From positions 25,984,501-26,048,500 of the forward strand of contig CM032230.1 of NCBI GenBank assembly GCA_019009955.1: a DNA stretch of 64,000 nt, given 5' to 3'. How positions within the stretch are numbered: the first letter of the stretch is position 1; each line of letters starts with the position of its first letter. Position numbers and translations under genes: made by a program. Below the pieces are notes generated by a model. It made no database searches, was not told the DNA's origin, and saw only the letters and a list, made by a program, of their open reading frames with translations. Origin of the DNA: Riptortus pedestris. Its lineage: Eukaryota > Arthropoda > Insecta > Hemiptera > Alydidae. This document shows positions 43,432 through 54,689 of the stretch, one piece after another.

Positions 43432-44512
43432 CTAGCTCAGATACCCGGCTACGCCCGGGAATTCATTTGAGGCTGAATGGTAATGGTATTTTTTAGCAGG
43501 CTTTACATTGCACACTATTTTGACATTTACCCATCCCAGTGTTTAGGGTTTATACCCATTGTTGGCATTTGTTAATAATAAAATTATTTGTTCGATAAGG
43601 CTACACAGTCTTCGATATTTTGAAAGGTCCCGTCTCTTATACATGTACATATGGGGAATTTTTATTTCAGGCCGCCCTTATAACCCCCCTCCCGTTCGAC
43701 CCTAAAAATTTTAATATACCTGATAATCATGGAAGAATTAATGCTAATTGACATACCGAGTTTTGTTAAGTTCGTTTCAGCCGTTAGTGCCCGCTAAAGT
43801 TTTAACGTATAACTCAGTTAGGTATACGACAAAAGTGTATATAACAAAAATTACTCCAAATAACAAAATAAACAACTTTTGTTATGTTTATATTTGCGGA
43901 AAAACCAATAGGAAACGAACTAGCACTATTTTTAATTTCAGGCTTCCCTTATAACCCCCACTCCTGCCCGTCCATAGAAATGTTGGTATGGCTTATTATA
44001 ATGAAGGCCTCACTGCTAATACACACACCGAGTTTTATTTAGTTTGGTTTAGTCTTTTTTGGCAAATAATATTATTGACTCCCGCTATAATTTTTAGCGT
44101 ATAACGCATTTAAACTTCGGTATACGAAAAAAGTGTATATAACAAAAGTTACTCTAAATACAAAAATAAACAACTTTTGTTATGTGCATATTTGCCGAAA
44201 AGCCAATAGAAAACGAAATATCGCTATTTTTAATTTCATGCTTCCCTTATAACCCCCACTCCTGTTCGTCTCAGAGAAAATTAATATAGCCTAAAGTCTA
44301 AGTTGGGTTAGTAGTAATATACATACCAAGTTTCATAAAATTCGGTTCAGCCGTTTATGCGTGAAAAGGTAACAAACAAACAAACAAACATACACGAAAG
44401 AAACAAAATGCAGATATGGTGTCTATGACATGTGAAACGAAAAGTTATCGTGAAATTTCGCGAAAAAAATCAATGTACAGACAGAGGTTACAATTTTATA
44501 TATATATATAGA
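43432..44512 (-). mobile_element. non-autonomous Helitron, complete
   Basis: On the minus strand it starts after CCA with TCTATATATATATATAAAAT and ends with hairpin CCCGGGCGTAGCCGGG, then TATCTGAGCTAG, followed by T. TC at the 5' end, hairpin plus CTAG at the 3' end and insertion between A and T are the full canonical Helitron set. The body holds about two tandem units and the CACGCATAAACGGCTGAACC segment. Length is 1081 bp; no helicase gene. Confidence 0.9.
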
Positions 44513-44778
44513 TGGTAAGTCATATAACCGAGGGAGACCGAAAATTATTAAGAATAGAAGAATAATTCAGTTGTGAAAGAATGAGCTTAATATATTGGAA
44601 TTCGGTATTTTCATCAATCTAAATGTTGCTTTTTTACTTTGCCCAAATCTCCTTTCAGCTACTTTGTAAATATAAGTGTGCTTTAACTTTCAAATTCGCA
44701 CTGTTTCGTCGAAATTATTATTCCGGCCTCTCGTTACTAGTTTTCTCAAATAATTAACTTTTAAAATAATTCAATAAG
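44513..44778. other. unassigned DNA
   Basis: Host DNA between a Helitron and the LTR element. Confidence 0.5.
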
Positions 44779-44783
44779 CTCTG

Positions 44784-45738
44784 TGTAGGGGCGGGGAAGC
44801 TTTTTAGTCCCGGGTTTCGGCACCAAAATGTAGGGGCGTGCGGTAAGCTTTAGATGTAATAGAAAATGTCGGCACCAAAATGTAATGGCGGAAATCTTGT
44901 GTTAAAGGCAAGAAAAAGTTGGGAGAGAATTTAGACTGAAACATTTGTTAGTTCTCATGGAGAGATGAGGGAAAAAGATAAATAAAGAAAACAAAACAAC
45001 TATGTGAGTTCTCTTAAGAATTAGGTATATTGAATAGTTAAGTATAATAAGAAAATAAAGAAATGAAATTTAAGCAGTACACAAACTTTATGAACTAATA
45101 TGTTAAGAATTAGGGAAATTGAATAGTTAAATATATCTCTATAACAAAACATGAAATGTAAGCATTAAACAAACTTTATGAAATAATATGGCGGCCATAA
45201 CTATACATACAAAATTAGCGGTGTATCTTATAATATATATGAGTACTCATGCGATACTTGCGAACATAATGCTAGCATTATTAGGTAGTTAATAGCGGGA
45301 ATCCTGCACTTCCTAGAGATGATGACGTCTTGTTGCGGTGATAAATCTGGATGGGCACGTGGCTGAGAAGGAGAAAGGCGGGAGCAAAAACCTGTTGACT
45401 CTAGTAGAGGTGATCATAGACTGTCACGGGTGACTTCCAACTGCGGTTGTCTATGAAGCGGTTATCTGTGAAGCGGTTATCTATGGAGCGGTGATCTGTA
45501 GTGGAGGGAAAGGGGCTACGGCCCCCCTGGCCGTATGAACGACCCCAACGTCTGAGAGCAACTGACCCCAGCGAGCGTCTAAAAGCAACTGACTCTACCC
45601 TTGTTGCTGGCCGATGCCTTCTTGAACTGCATGTGTTTTTCCGCTGTAGCCACGGCCTTGGCGATATGCATGTGTGTGTGGCGGGTCTATGAACACTGCG
45701 AGCGCGGGAAGTTTAAAATTCAAACTGACGACTGAACA
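44784..45738 (-). repeat. downstream (3') LTR
   Basis: 955 bp, same ends as the other LTR. The two differ by several small indels and substitutions, e.g. one of the AT-rich subrepeats reads AGTATAATAAGAAAATAAAG here. The insertion is therefore not fresh, or recombination has occurred between subrepeats. Confidence 0.92.
44808..44825 (-). other. perfect tRNA-Phe primer site inside the 3' LTR
   Basis: TCCCGGGTTTCGGCACCA, 18 of 18 to the tRNA-Phe 3' end, located 24 bp inside the LTR. The other LTR has the same at 48732-48749. A further partial copy (CGGCACCAAAATGTA) follows 45 bp deeper. Confidence 0.8.
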
Positions 45739-45749
45739 TCCCCCCGCCC
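45739..45749 (-). other. polypurine tract
   Basis: In element sense GGGCGGGGGGA directly precedes the 3' LTR, the expected plus-strand priming site. It fixes the minus orientation. Confidence 0.8.
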
Positions 45750-45995
45750 ATGGCGCGATGAGCGGCATTATTGAGTAAGAAGAGGACACAGTTTGAAGAG
45801 GACGTTCCTTTGCATGAAGAACGTGGAGAGGGCGGTGAATCAGAAAATGTCCAGGCGTCAGCACATCCAAATCATGGAGGTCAGCAGAGAGGGGGGCAGC
45901 GGGGCAACTATTGAGGATGGCCTCAATGCTGACCAGTAAGGTGGTAAACTTTTCAAGGGAGAGAACCTTGGCGGGAAACTTTGCGGGTGAACATT
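45745..45995 (-). pseudogene. BEL/Pao integrase C-terminus
   Basis: FTTLLVSIEAILNSCPAAPL, then DLDVLTPGHFLIHRPLH, matches the 'E..LNSRPL.PLS.D..D...LTPGHFLIG' motif near the end of BEL/Pao integrases. It follows the protease after only about 350 bp, so roughly 3 kb of pol is deleted. The frame runs toward the LTR. Confidence 0.85.
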
Positions 45996-46339
45996 TCTTC
46001 TTTGAGAAGCTCCTCCTTTGAATGTTTGGGTGCGGCGGAAGTGACAGGATCTAATTCCCAAAACCTCTGAAGATCTTTATTTAGTTAACATTTCATGCAG
46101 CGGAGAACGTTTTCACAAAAGATTGTGAGGTAGCTTCGATGGATTTCTCAAGCGGTGAGTCAAGTATGCGTTGCAGTGAAACTTGAGCGGGCATGTTTTC
46201 TAAGGCGGATTGTAAGGCGGATTTTCCCTTTGAAGATTATTCTCCGTGCGGCGACGACGACTGTTCTTCTTGCGGATGGTCATGCCCTCGTTATCCTGGA
46301 CTTCTGGGGCCCAACTGATGCGGCGCGGATAAGATGGGA

Positions 46340-46990
46340 GACAACACTGCTTCAGGAGACACCAACCCAAATTGGTCATGAAAGCAAGAGGGCCACCTTT
46401 AGAGGGATGAATGATAGCGGTCTTACAAGGATATGTGCAACAAGATCGACTTCAAACAGCATGTCAATGGGAGCCGGGCGGTCATACTTTGGATCAGCGA
46501 AGGAGAGGTCATGCAGATATTTCCAAGGCCCAATGTCAAGCGGTTCAGCAGGCATAGCGGAGCAGATGGACTCAATAACGAAGAGCTGTGCGGTGATCAT
46601 TTTATCTGGCGATACTGGAAAGAAAACAGCAATGTAGCCAGGGCAGCTGACTCCCACAGGGTCACCCAATCCGTGAACATCCACTTGGGACGGAATGATG
46701 GCCGAGCCTAAGCGGGAAGCGGCGCCTTGAGTGACGAAACTGGCCAGGCTGCAGGAATCAACAAGGGCTCTAAACATGTGCGGAGCGGGAAGAACATTTG
46801 AGAGAGATCTGTGCTGTGGGAAGAATAGAAAGCGGGCAATGCTTCGATGAACCAGACAACGAGACAGAAGGAAGAGACCGGAGTATAATGGGCTTAGATG
46901 TGGACGGAAACCATTTTTCAGTTGGAGCGGGAACATCATGTGAGCGTTCATGGAGCGGAGAATCCTTTAGCGGTGCAGCAGAAAAGCATG
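46340..46990 (-). pseudogene. BEL/Pao aspartic protease region, broken
   Basis: The open part reads FRALVDSCSLASFVTQGAA, then RLGSAIIPSQVDVHGLG and SFADPKYDRPAPIDMLF. This follows the DUF1758 (Pao retropepsin) pattern: the catalytic D-S/T-G motif, then GLG, then 'LADP.y..P.pID.LLG.D'. Here the active-site triplet is DSC instead of DSG. The frame continues to 46376 and then breaks in the 'GW.L.G' region. The protein would cleave the polyprotein; this copy cannot. Confidence 0.8.
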
Positions 46991-47089
46991 AAGGTCTAAT
47001 CGGTAGCTCTCAGTAAGACTAGATGATGCGGGAAATAACTTTAGAGGAGGCAAGAGTTGTGCCAGAGAGGGGTCTGAAGGTCCGTATTG

Positions 47090-48453
47090 CGGGAGTCATT
47101 GAGGAGAAAAGTCCGGGGAGTGATGATGGCAGGAAAGCTAAGGATCATTAGTGCGATGGGGCTTATACAAGTTCCTCTCCGCATAATAGACAGATGTTTG
47201 CTGAGAATCGTTGAAAGAAGGGGATGATCGTGAGCTGCGGGAAGCCTTAGATGATGATTCTTGATCATGCCTGGGAGGTGGGCAGTGCCTTGCCGGTGGA
47301 GAGGGTGACTTCTTCTGTGTGGTGGAAAGATGCCTTTGCCTAGAATAGCGGTGCGGGAACGACGGGGAAGGTTCCAGACTAGGCGTTGAAGGTGGGGAAG
47401 TGGAACTGTCTGAAGAGCGGGTAGCATTGAGATTAACGCCCTCATGGATGAGGGTGTGATGAGAGCGGTGGCATATCCGGCAGCGGCTTGAAGATTTGCT
47501 GTGTCGAACTCCGTGGTTCCCCAAGCAGTTATAGCATAACTGCAACTTTTAATAGCACTGTAGTGCGAGGCAGCAGACAACCCCTAGAATTCTGGACATT
47601 GATAAATGCTATGGACTTGGCGGCAATAAAAACATTTGGTAATAGTAGCGAACGCCTTCAAAAATCGGTTGCCGCGGGGCGGTGGAGAGCTTGGTGGGTT
47701 CGAAGCGGTAGGCCGGAAGCGGGGAGAGGATGTATCCTTGCGAGGAGCGGGTACTTCTTTAAGATTTCTCTAAGGTGTAGATACATTAGCTATGGCACTC
47801 AATGTTTTGTTTACATAGTTCACCAAGTCGGAGAGAGCGGGAAAATCTTCAAGGTAAAGAAAACTGAATTCCTTTTGAGAATGGGCATCTAAGCCCCTGA
47901 ATGCAATAAAGAAAGTGATGAAGTCAGCTAGAGCGGGAACATTTAAATTTTCTAACTGCTGTGCTTGTTCCGAAAACACTTTAAGAAAACTTTTCAATTG
48001 TGAAGAGGAAGCATGTGAAATTGGTTGACAGTCCAGCATTTCTTGAGAGTTGATGAAGCCAAAGCGACGCGGTTATCATATTTTTTCAAAAGAGTGGTTC
48101 ATGCGAGCTGCTAGTTGGTATCGAGGTTTGAAATTCCGCTAAAATGCGGAAAAGGAACATGAAGTAGGTGGTGAGCATTCAAATTTGCGCGGGCATTTGA
48201 AGAGCAGGGTGGAGGGGATGAGCCAGGAACATGAGATAGGTGGTGAGCATTTAAATTTGCGCGGGCATTTGAAGAGCAGGGTGGAGGGGATGAGACAACT
48301 GTCTCGCCAATGGCGGCTACAAGTAACGCATGTGAGCTCTTGATATCTACAATTTTGGCGGTTAAATCACTGGGAAGCGTATCTTCCTTTTCTATGTATT
48401 CCTTTATTAACTTTGATGAAAGCGGTGTCTGAATGTTTAGTTTTAGGATCCAT
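47090..48453 (-). pseudogene. BEL/Pao gag, broken
   Basis: Possible start MDPKTKHSDTAF at 48453. After a frame change an N-terminal region reads DIKSSHALLVAAIGETV and a Pro/Ser/Cys-rich segment duplicated in frame; then VPFPHFSGISN opens a DUF1759-like part that continues as LDCQPISHASSSQLKSF and LEDFPALSDLVNYVNKTL. Finally there are two Cys/His knuckles: KCFYCRQVHSIYQCPEF and LCYNCLGNHGVRHSK with CRICHRSHHTLIH (47545-47440). Several frameshifts and stops break it. Gag would form the particle and package RNA. Confidence 0.8.
48160..48303 (-). repeat. 72-bp in-frame duplication within gag
   Basis: GAGCAGGGTGGAGGGGATGA occurs at 48202 and 48274, and the surrounding 72 bp repeats nearly exactly. 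Seventy-two is 24 codons, so the frame is kept and SSPPPCSSNARANLNAHHL is encoded twice. Confidence 0.85.
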
Positions 48454-48686
48454 ATTGAAGATAAACCTTTTATACAAAAATATAAGAAATAAAGAACATC
48501 AATTATACAAGGATGAGAAATAAAGAAATGAAATGTACACTTACAATTAAGTGAGAACTCAAATAGTTGGTTTTGCGGGTAACTTTTATTAATTCAATTA
48601 GTCTTGTTTAGCGGTAAACTTTTATTATTCTAAAGCGGGGAATCTTTTACTTTTCCGGATAAACACTTCCGGTTAATGAACACTTC

Positions 48687-48705
48687 CCGGGTTACTCGGC
48701 ACCAA
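48687..48705 (-). other. primer-binding site next to 5' LTR
   Basis: In element sense TTTTGGTGCCGAGTAACCCG follows the LTR. TGGTGCCGA..ACCCGGG fits the 3' end of eukaryotic tRNA-Phe (...CCCGGGTTTCGGCACCA) except for the GTA/AAA part. A perfect version lies inside the LTR. Confidence 0.7.
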
Positions 48706-48708
48706 AAT

Positions 48709-49661
48709 GTAGGGGCGGGGAAGCTTTTTAGTCCCGGGTTTCGGCACCAAAATGTAGGGGCGTGCGGTAAGCTTTAGATGTAATAGAAAATGTCGGCACC
48801 AAAATGTAATGGCGGAAATATTGTGTTTAAGGCAAGAAAAGGTGGGAGAGAATTTAGACTGAAACATTTGTTATTTCTCATGGAGAGATGAGGGAAAAAG
48901 ATAAATAAAGAAAACAAAACAACTATGTGAGTTCTCTTAAGAATTAGGTATATTGAATAGTTAAATATATCTCTATAACAAAACATGAAATGTAAGCATT
49001 AAACAAACTTTATGAACTAATATGTTAAGAATTAGGGAAATTGAATAGTTAAATATATCTCTATACCAAAACATGAAATGTAAGCAGTAAATAAACTTTA
49101 TGAACTAAGATGGCGGCCATAACTATACATACAAAATTAGCGGTGGGTCTTATAATATATATGAGTACTCATGCGATACTTGCGAACATAATGCTAGCAT
49201 TATTAGGTAGTTAATAGCGGGAATCATGCACTTCCTAGAGATGATGAAGTCTTGTTGCGGTGATAAATCTGGATGGGCACGTGGCCGAGAAGGAGAAAGG
49301 CGGGAGCAGAAAAACCTGTAGACTCTAGTAGAGGGGATCATAGACTCTCACGGGGACTTCCAACTGCGGTTGTCTATGAAGCGGTTATCTGTGAAGCGGT
49401 TATCTATGGAGCGGTGATCTGTAGTGGAGGGAAAGGGGCTACGGCCCCTCTGGCCGTATGAACGACCCCAACGTCTGAGAGCAACTGACTGTAGCGGGCG
49501 TCTAAAAGCAACTGACTCTATCCTTGTTGTAGGCCGATGCCTTCTTGAACTGCATGTGGTTTTCCGCTGTAGCCACGGCCTTGGCGATATGCATGTGTGT
49601 GTGGCGGGTCTATGAACACTGCGAGCGCGGGAAGTTTAAAATTCAAACTGACGACTGAACA
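48709..49661 (-). repeat. upstream (5') LTR
   Basis: 953 bp, opening TGTTCAGTCGTCAGTTTGAA and closing CCCCGCCCCTACA in element sense. It holds two tandem copies of an ~80-bp AT-rich part (TATCTCTATAACAAAACATG) and three TTTTGGTGCCGA-type copies toward its downstream end. Confidence 0.92.
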
Positions 49662-49921
49662 CTCTGTTTTCTACTATTTACCAGTAAATACAAAGAGACT
49701 AGGGCAGAACCACCGACTTGAAAAGTCAACCTTAAATGAAAATCAAACATGATGCTCAAGACGAACAACAAACATAACTTACGATCTATCGTCATTTAGA
49801 CGATAGAAGCATACCCACAAAATATATGTTAATACTTAGAAATAATCACTCTATATAAAGAAATGCCGTTTTTCCATGCCATTAATTAATTATTTTTAAT
49901 TCTTGTCTTTTAAAAAAATAA

Positions 49922-50577
49922 ACGTCCGTCACGCAGGGCCTGCGTAAACTAAGCAGATTTCCCACGTGAAATTTTACAATAGGGAAATCTGCCTAATAAC
50001 AACTGTAGTAGTAAGAAACCTCTAAACCTAAAACATTATTTAGGGTGTAATAACCCAGTAGTTTCTAGCCCCAAAAAACATTTAACCTAACCTCTAAACC
50101 TATTCATGAGGGACGAATAATTATTGAAACGGCCGCCAGAGCTCTCGCCGGAAAGTTCAAACATAGCCTACTGGTGACCACACGCAGAATACAAATGCAA
50201 ATATCTCGGTTAATATTCAAGATACAGAATAAATGTATGGAACAATAGTTATAGTAAATTTAGTAAAATAACGGAGATATTTTGAATTTTCAAAAATCCC
50301 CCTTCTAAACCCCCCCCCCCCTTCCCACTGGTCCGATGTCAGCCATTAACGAACTTGATATTCCTTTTTAAATAAAACGATTAAATTCCGAGTTTGGTAA
50401 AGATCAAACAAGAATTGCGACCGCTAGAGCGTTAACAGACAAATATATATATAATTTTGAACGGACCTCATTTTCGTCATCTCCTGGGTAGGATCGATGG
50501 ACATTTGAAGAAATTTTTCGAAACTCGCATCATGAGTACGACCTCAATAGCTGATTTCCATTAAGGGAAATCTGCTA
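49922..50577 (-). mobile_element. HINE-like element, full length, short TA block
   Basis: ACGTCCGTCACGCAGGGCCT to TCCATTAAGGGAAATCTGC. The TA block is only about 10 bp, and the copy carries the insertion-bearing 3' subtype (GGTGTAATAACCCAGTAGTT) also seen at 3540-3600. Confidence 0.92.
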
Positions 50578-51383
50578 AAACTTAATACTTTCGGTATTCC
50601 TAGACTTACCTAACTTTGAGCAGCCTGTGATTCACCTGCGGGCCACACCAATAAAGAATGAATTGATATTCTTATTTCAAGTGGTAGATATACACACTAT
50701 TTTAGATATATAATATAGGTATATTGCCTGTATAATATTCTCTATTCCTTCATGGGTTCCATGTTTTGCAGACCTTGCTCATTGCAGTATATTTTCTGTA
50801 GCCGCTAGTACAAGAGGCCGGGGTTAATGTAGTATGAAATGTGTCAGCTCTATGCTTCATGTGCTTTTTTCATGGGATCCTTTTTTCCCCTTATCTCCTG
50901 AGCCCATTCTCTCAGATTTTCCCAATCTCAAGTTAACTTATTTTTTGTACTACGTCTGCTGCTTTTAAAAATATAAATAATGGCCGAATGGGATTGCAGA
51001 TGATTTACAATTTCTCATAAGTGATTATGGATAGTGAGAGAGACTATTGTGCCAATATTTCATAGTGAGTGGCTTTTTTAAACTCTTGTATATGATATAA
51101 CCTGTGCTCAGAAGTCATATATATTCAATCAAGTCATTATTTAGCTTCAATATTTATTTGATGAGGCCCGCAAAGAGACAGTGTCATTTTTGTACATTCG
51201 TAAATGTAAAAGGTTAAAATTAAGAAAAGTGTCTATGAAATTGATGAAGCAAATATTAAATTAAAAGTGGGGATATCATAAATCTTGTGGTTAAATCCTT
51301 GTGTGATGAATGAATACTATGGAAGAAGAAGTCTAAGGCACAAATATAAATATTTATTTAAGTAGTCTATGGCGGAAAGCCAA
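50578..51383. other. unassigned DNA
   Basis: No supported feature. Confidence 0.4.
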
Positions 51384-51480
51384 AAAAAAAAAAAAAAAAA
51401 AAAACTTCAAATGATTATTCGAATCATTTTTATTTCTCAACTAGTTTCCCGTCCAAATGACGCCTCATCAAGTATATCGA
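51384..51480 (-). mobile_element. hammerhead-type foldback relic, single arm
   Basis: A ~22-A run is followed by CTTCAAATGATTATTCGAAT and, on the minus strand (51472-51434), TGATGA / G-GCGTC-ATTTG-GACG-G / GAA / ACTAGT / T / GAGAAA. It is related to the foldback at 52.7 kb. The core has CTTGATGA instead of CTGATGA. Confidence 0.5.
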
Positions 51481-51672
51481 TACGTCACAAAATAAAAATA
51501 TATCGATTATTCCAAATGAAGTGAGAACTAAATCGGTAATGAGAATTTATAATTCATTGGCTATCTCTTTACAGTTTGTAATAAATTAAAATATATACAA
51601 TTCACGTGTTTTATTTCTGTTTTCTTATTGATCTCGATTTTTCTATTTTTTATAATATTCATATTCTCTTTT

Positions 51673-52338
<666 letters not shown>

Positions 52339-52705
52339 TAGTAAATGTTCACTTTCTTCAAGTTGTCTAAGAGAACATTAGCTGTCGTCTGTTAATAGTT
52401 CGTACATGTTGTTCGGTTAGTAAAGATGTTATCTTAGTCTGCAGTCTGTCAGTTTAATGGCCAGTGTTGTGTTGCAGTGAGTGCGTGTATGCCGATCTTA
52501 TCTAGTTTATGAGCTATAAATATGGTAGTATTGAATGTCCGACTTAAACACTACTTGATTTTATATGTTAACATTTTCGATGGACTTGCTGAGAGTTTGT
52601 TATCAATTTTCAACCAGTCTGCTTTCCAGTCATTTAGTACGTGATAGTTAATTTCCTTGTGAAAATATGACCTATTTCACTTAACTTAGTTTGTCTATGC
52701 CGGTA
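52339..52705. other. unassigned DNA
   Basis: No supported feature. Confidence 0.4.
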
Positions 52706-52925
52706 GGTCAACAAAAAATGAAGACTTCAAATGATTATCAAGTCATTTGTAAGACATTCTTCGACTGGCGCGGCTAGTGGAAAGTCATAGAGAAAGAAGT
52801 AGCCGTTAGTTTAATTTCTTTGTGTAGTAGAACTTCTCCTGATGAAGTCATATGGACGCGAAACTAGAGAAGAAATAAAAATGATTTGAAAAATCATTTG
52901 AAGTTTCATTTTGTGTTGACCTTCT
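52706..52925 (+). mobile_element. 220-bp foldback with hammerhead-like core
   Basis: Outer arms GGTCAACAAAAAATGAAGAC and GTTTCATTTTGTGTTGACC are inverse, as are CTTCAAATGATTATCAAGTC and GAAAAATCATTTGAAG. One internal hammerhead-like motif. No coding part. It is a candidate PLE terminal repeat or small retrozyme-like unit. Confidence 0.55.
52833..52872 (+). ncRNA. hammerhead-like motif
   Basis: CTTCTC / CTGATGA / A-GTC-ATATG-GAC-GC / GAA / ACTA / GAGAAG. Stem I pairs 6 bp (CTTCTC with GAGAAG). The stem III palindrome is shortened compared with ACTAGT in the related copy at 51.44 kb, so this one may have lost activity. Confidence 0.4.
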
Positions 52926-53020
52926 TCCATAGACTAGTTACGTATAGTTAATTTCAGTTTGTCTTTGAAATTAGTTAAATTCAATTATTACGTAATGCCA
53001 TTTACGCTACTTAATGTTTT

Positions 53021-53238
53021 GGGAGTCAGCCATGTGAGTTAAGGCGTTAGTCTTAATGTCTCGTGGTAAACATAGAGTGGCGAGTCCGATTCCCACCTGG
53101 GCAATAGGAATTTATTTATTGAGGAACTCATTAAATGAAATCCTTAGTCTCACCATGGCTAGAAAAGGGCAACTTGTAGATAACCCGTCCCTATGAGCCA
53201 ACGTTGCACAAATTGGACATTAATACACAACTATAATA
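53021..53238 (+). mobile_element. tRNA-derived SINE, near full length
   Basis: GGGAGTCAGCCATGTGAGTT (head), GCGAGTCCGATTCCCACC (B-box-like), GAACTCATTAAATGAAATCC, AACCCGTCCCTATGAGCCAA, ending GGACATTAATACACAACTA. About 10-15% different from the other copies. Confidence 0.8.
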
Positions 53239-54689
53239 ATTTGAAAATAGTTTCCAACACTTCTACTCGCAACCACGGATCACCTTATTGCTAACACATG
53301 GTAGGATTTAATATAATTTTTGGGGCATTTCTATTTCGAGAGCAACTTAAAAGCTATGGTTATGCGAGGGTCCCATTCGCAACGCCTTGCTGAGGGTCAG
53401 CGCTGTAAATGTTGTATATGACTGCTTTTATGGGCCTAAACCCTTCATATTATTAAATGCGGTGACATTTCGGCAAGCTGAGGACTGCCCTGGCTATCAG
53501 GGGGCTGATAAGGATTTCATTGGTCATTTTCCTGGATGGGACTTATCTAAATCTGCTCTTAGCTGGCTGTTCAGTGTTATCTCTGTAAATAAGGTGTGAG
53601 ATTTAACAATATTCATACTGTTATTCCGAATTAACAATTTATTTTGGTATTTAGTTACACAGTTTTTCATAATAATAGCTCCATTCCCCTCTGACTTTAT
53701 CAAATTAGCTTTACCTATATTTTGGCTTTCAAAGCATTATATAAAGAAGAATTTTTCTACTTTATTCATTCTTTTAATGAAAATCAACAATTCAGGTTGT
53801 TCTCACGCTGTAATATATGGCTAGGTAGAGGCATCTGTTGAAATTCGTCATAAATAAATTTATATATTAATCAAACTCTTTTTTTTTTGCAAAAATATCA
53901 AAAACTAATATTAAAATGACTATAATAAAATTTATGTGCTCTAACTATTTGGTAAATTTGATTTTGAAGTACATGATCGTTATTGGACTTTTTATTTTGA
54001 TAATGGTTAACTTATTGTTTGTTTCTCTTTTCTTTATTTTCTCCTTTTCCTGAAAAGTTCCTGAATTATCAAAGAAGAAACTAATGCTAGGAGAATGCAT
54101 ATGTTCATGAAAAAAGAAGCTATGAAGAAGAAATGTATGAAAATAAGGAGCAGAACAATGAACACATAACTAAAAAAAAAACAGATGTAATATGAAGAAC
54201 TGTAAGTGTTAACAGGTTGGCAATGAAAAGGTTTATTATTTATGTAAATATTTTAGTGCACGAGGTAAAAAAATAAACAATAACAACCGCTCCAAAATTA
54301 AAATAATGCACGATATTGTAAAATACTGATAAAATAAATAATTAACATAAAAACACTTTCTATAAAAAATCTAATAAAAATTCTGTTAATTCTGTTCGTT
54401 AGCAGTAGACACGAGCACTCGCAACATTACGAATACACCCTAACTAAAAGGTACCTTTCAGGTTACTCGCAGTGTACCCACTTAATAATTACTTTAATTA
54501 GTTTAGTTTTAAATTGTCATCTGTCGGGCAACACTGTCGCCGGAAGCCCGCCTTGGCTGGACAGTTGTTGGGCAAGGTTAAGTTGACGTGGGTGAGTTGC
54601 TGTTACAATATCATGGAGTGAAATGAATTGAATTGAAAAGGATATGAAACAGGCCTGCAATATTAGATGGGGAAATCCAATAAAGTGGA
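53239..54689. other. unique AT-rich DNA
   Basis: A 70-codon open frame at 53387-53599 has no recognisable domain or splice context. Otherwise empty. Confidence 0.4.

Larger units (their letters stand above)
44784..49661 (-). mobile_element. BEL/Pao LTR retrotransposon, internally deleted
   Basis: A 4878-bp unit between 5-bp target duplications CTCTG (44779-44783 and 49662-49666). Two ~954-bp LTRs open TG and close CA in the element sense (minus strand). A purine tract abuts the downstream LTR and a tRNA-Phe-type primer site abuts the upstream LTR. The interior (about 2.97 kb) keeps gag (DUF1759-like), zinc knuckles, an aspartic protease (DUF1758-like) and the last part of integrase in that order, which is diagnostic of BEL/Pao. 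Reverse transcriptase, RNase H and most of integrase are absent. It is markedly GC-richer than the flanks. Confidence 0.92.

Noticed and set aside
44784..49661. Plus-strand LTR element
   Set aside because: In plus orientation the sequence before the right LTR is not purine-rich and no primer site follows the left LTR. The purine tract, the tRNA-Phe site and the coding frames all fit the minus strand.
53387..53599. 70-residue open frame (MLRVSAVNVV...)
   Set aside because: No family resemblance, no splice or promoter context, and the surrounding DNA is unremarkable.
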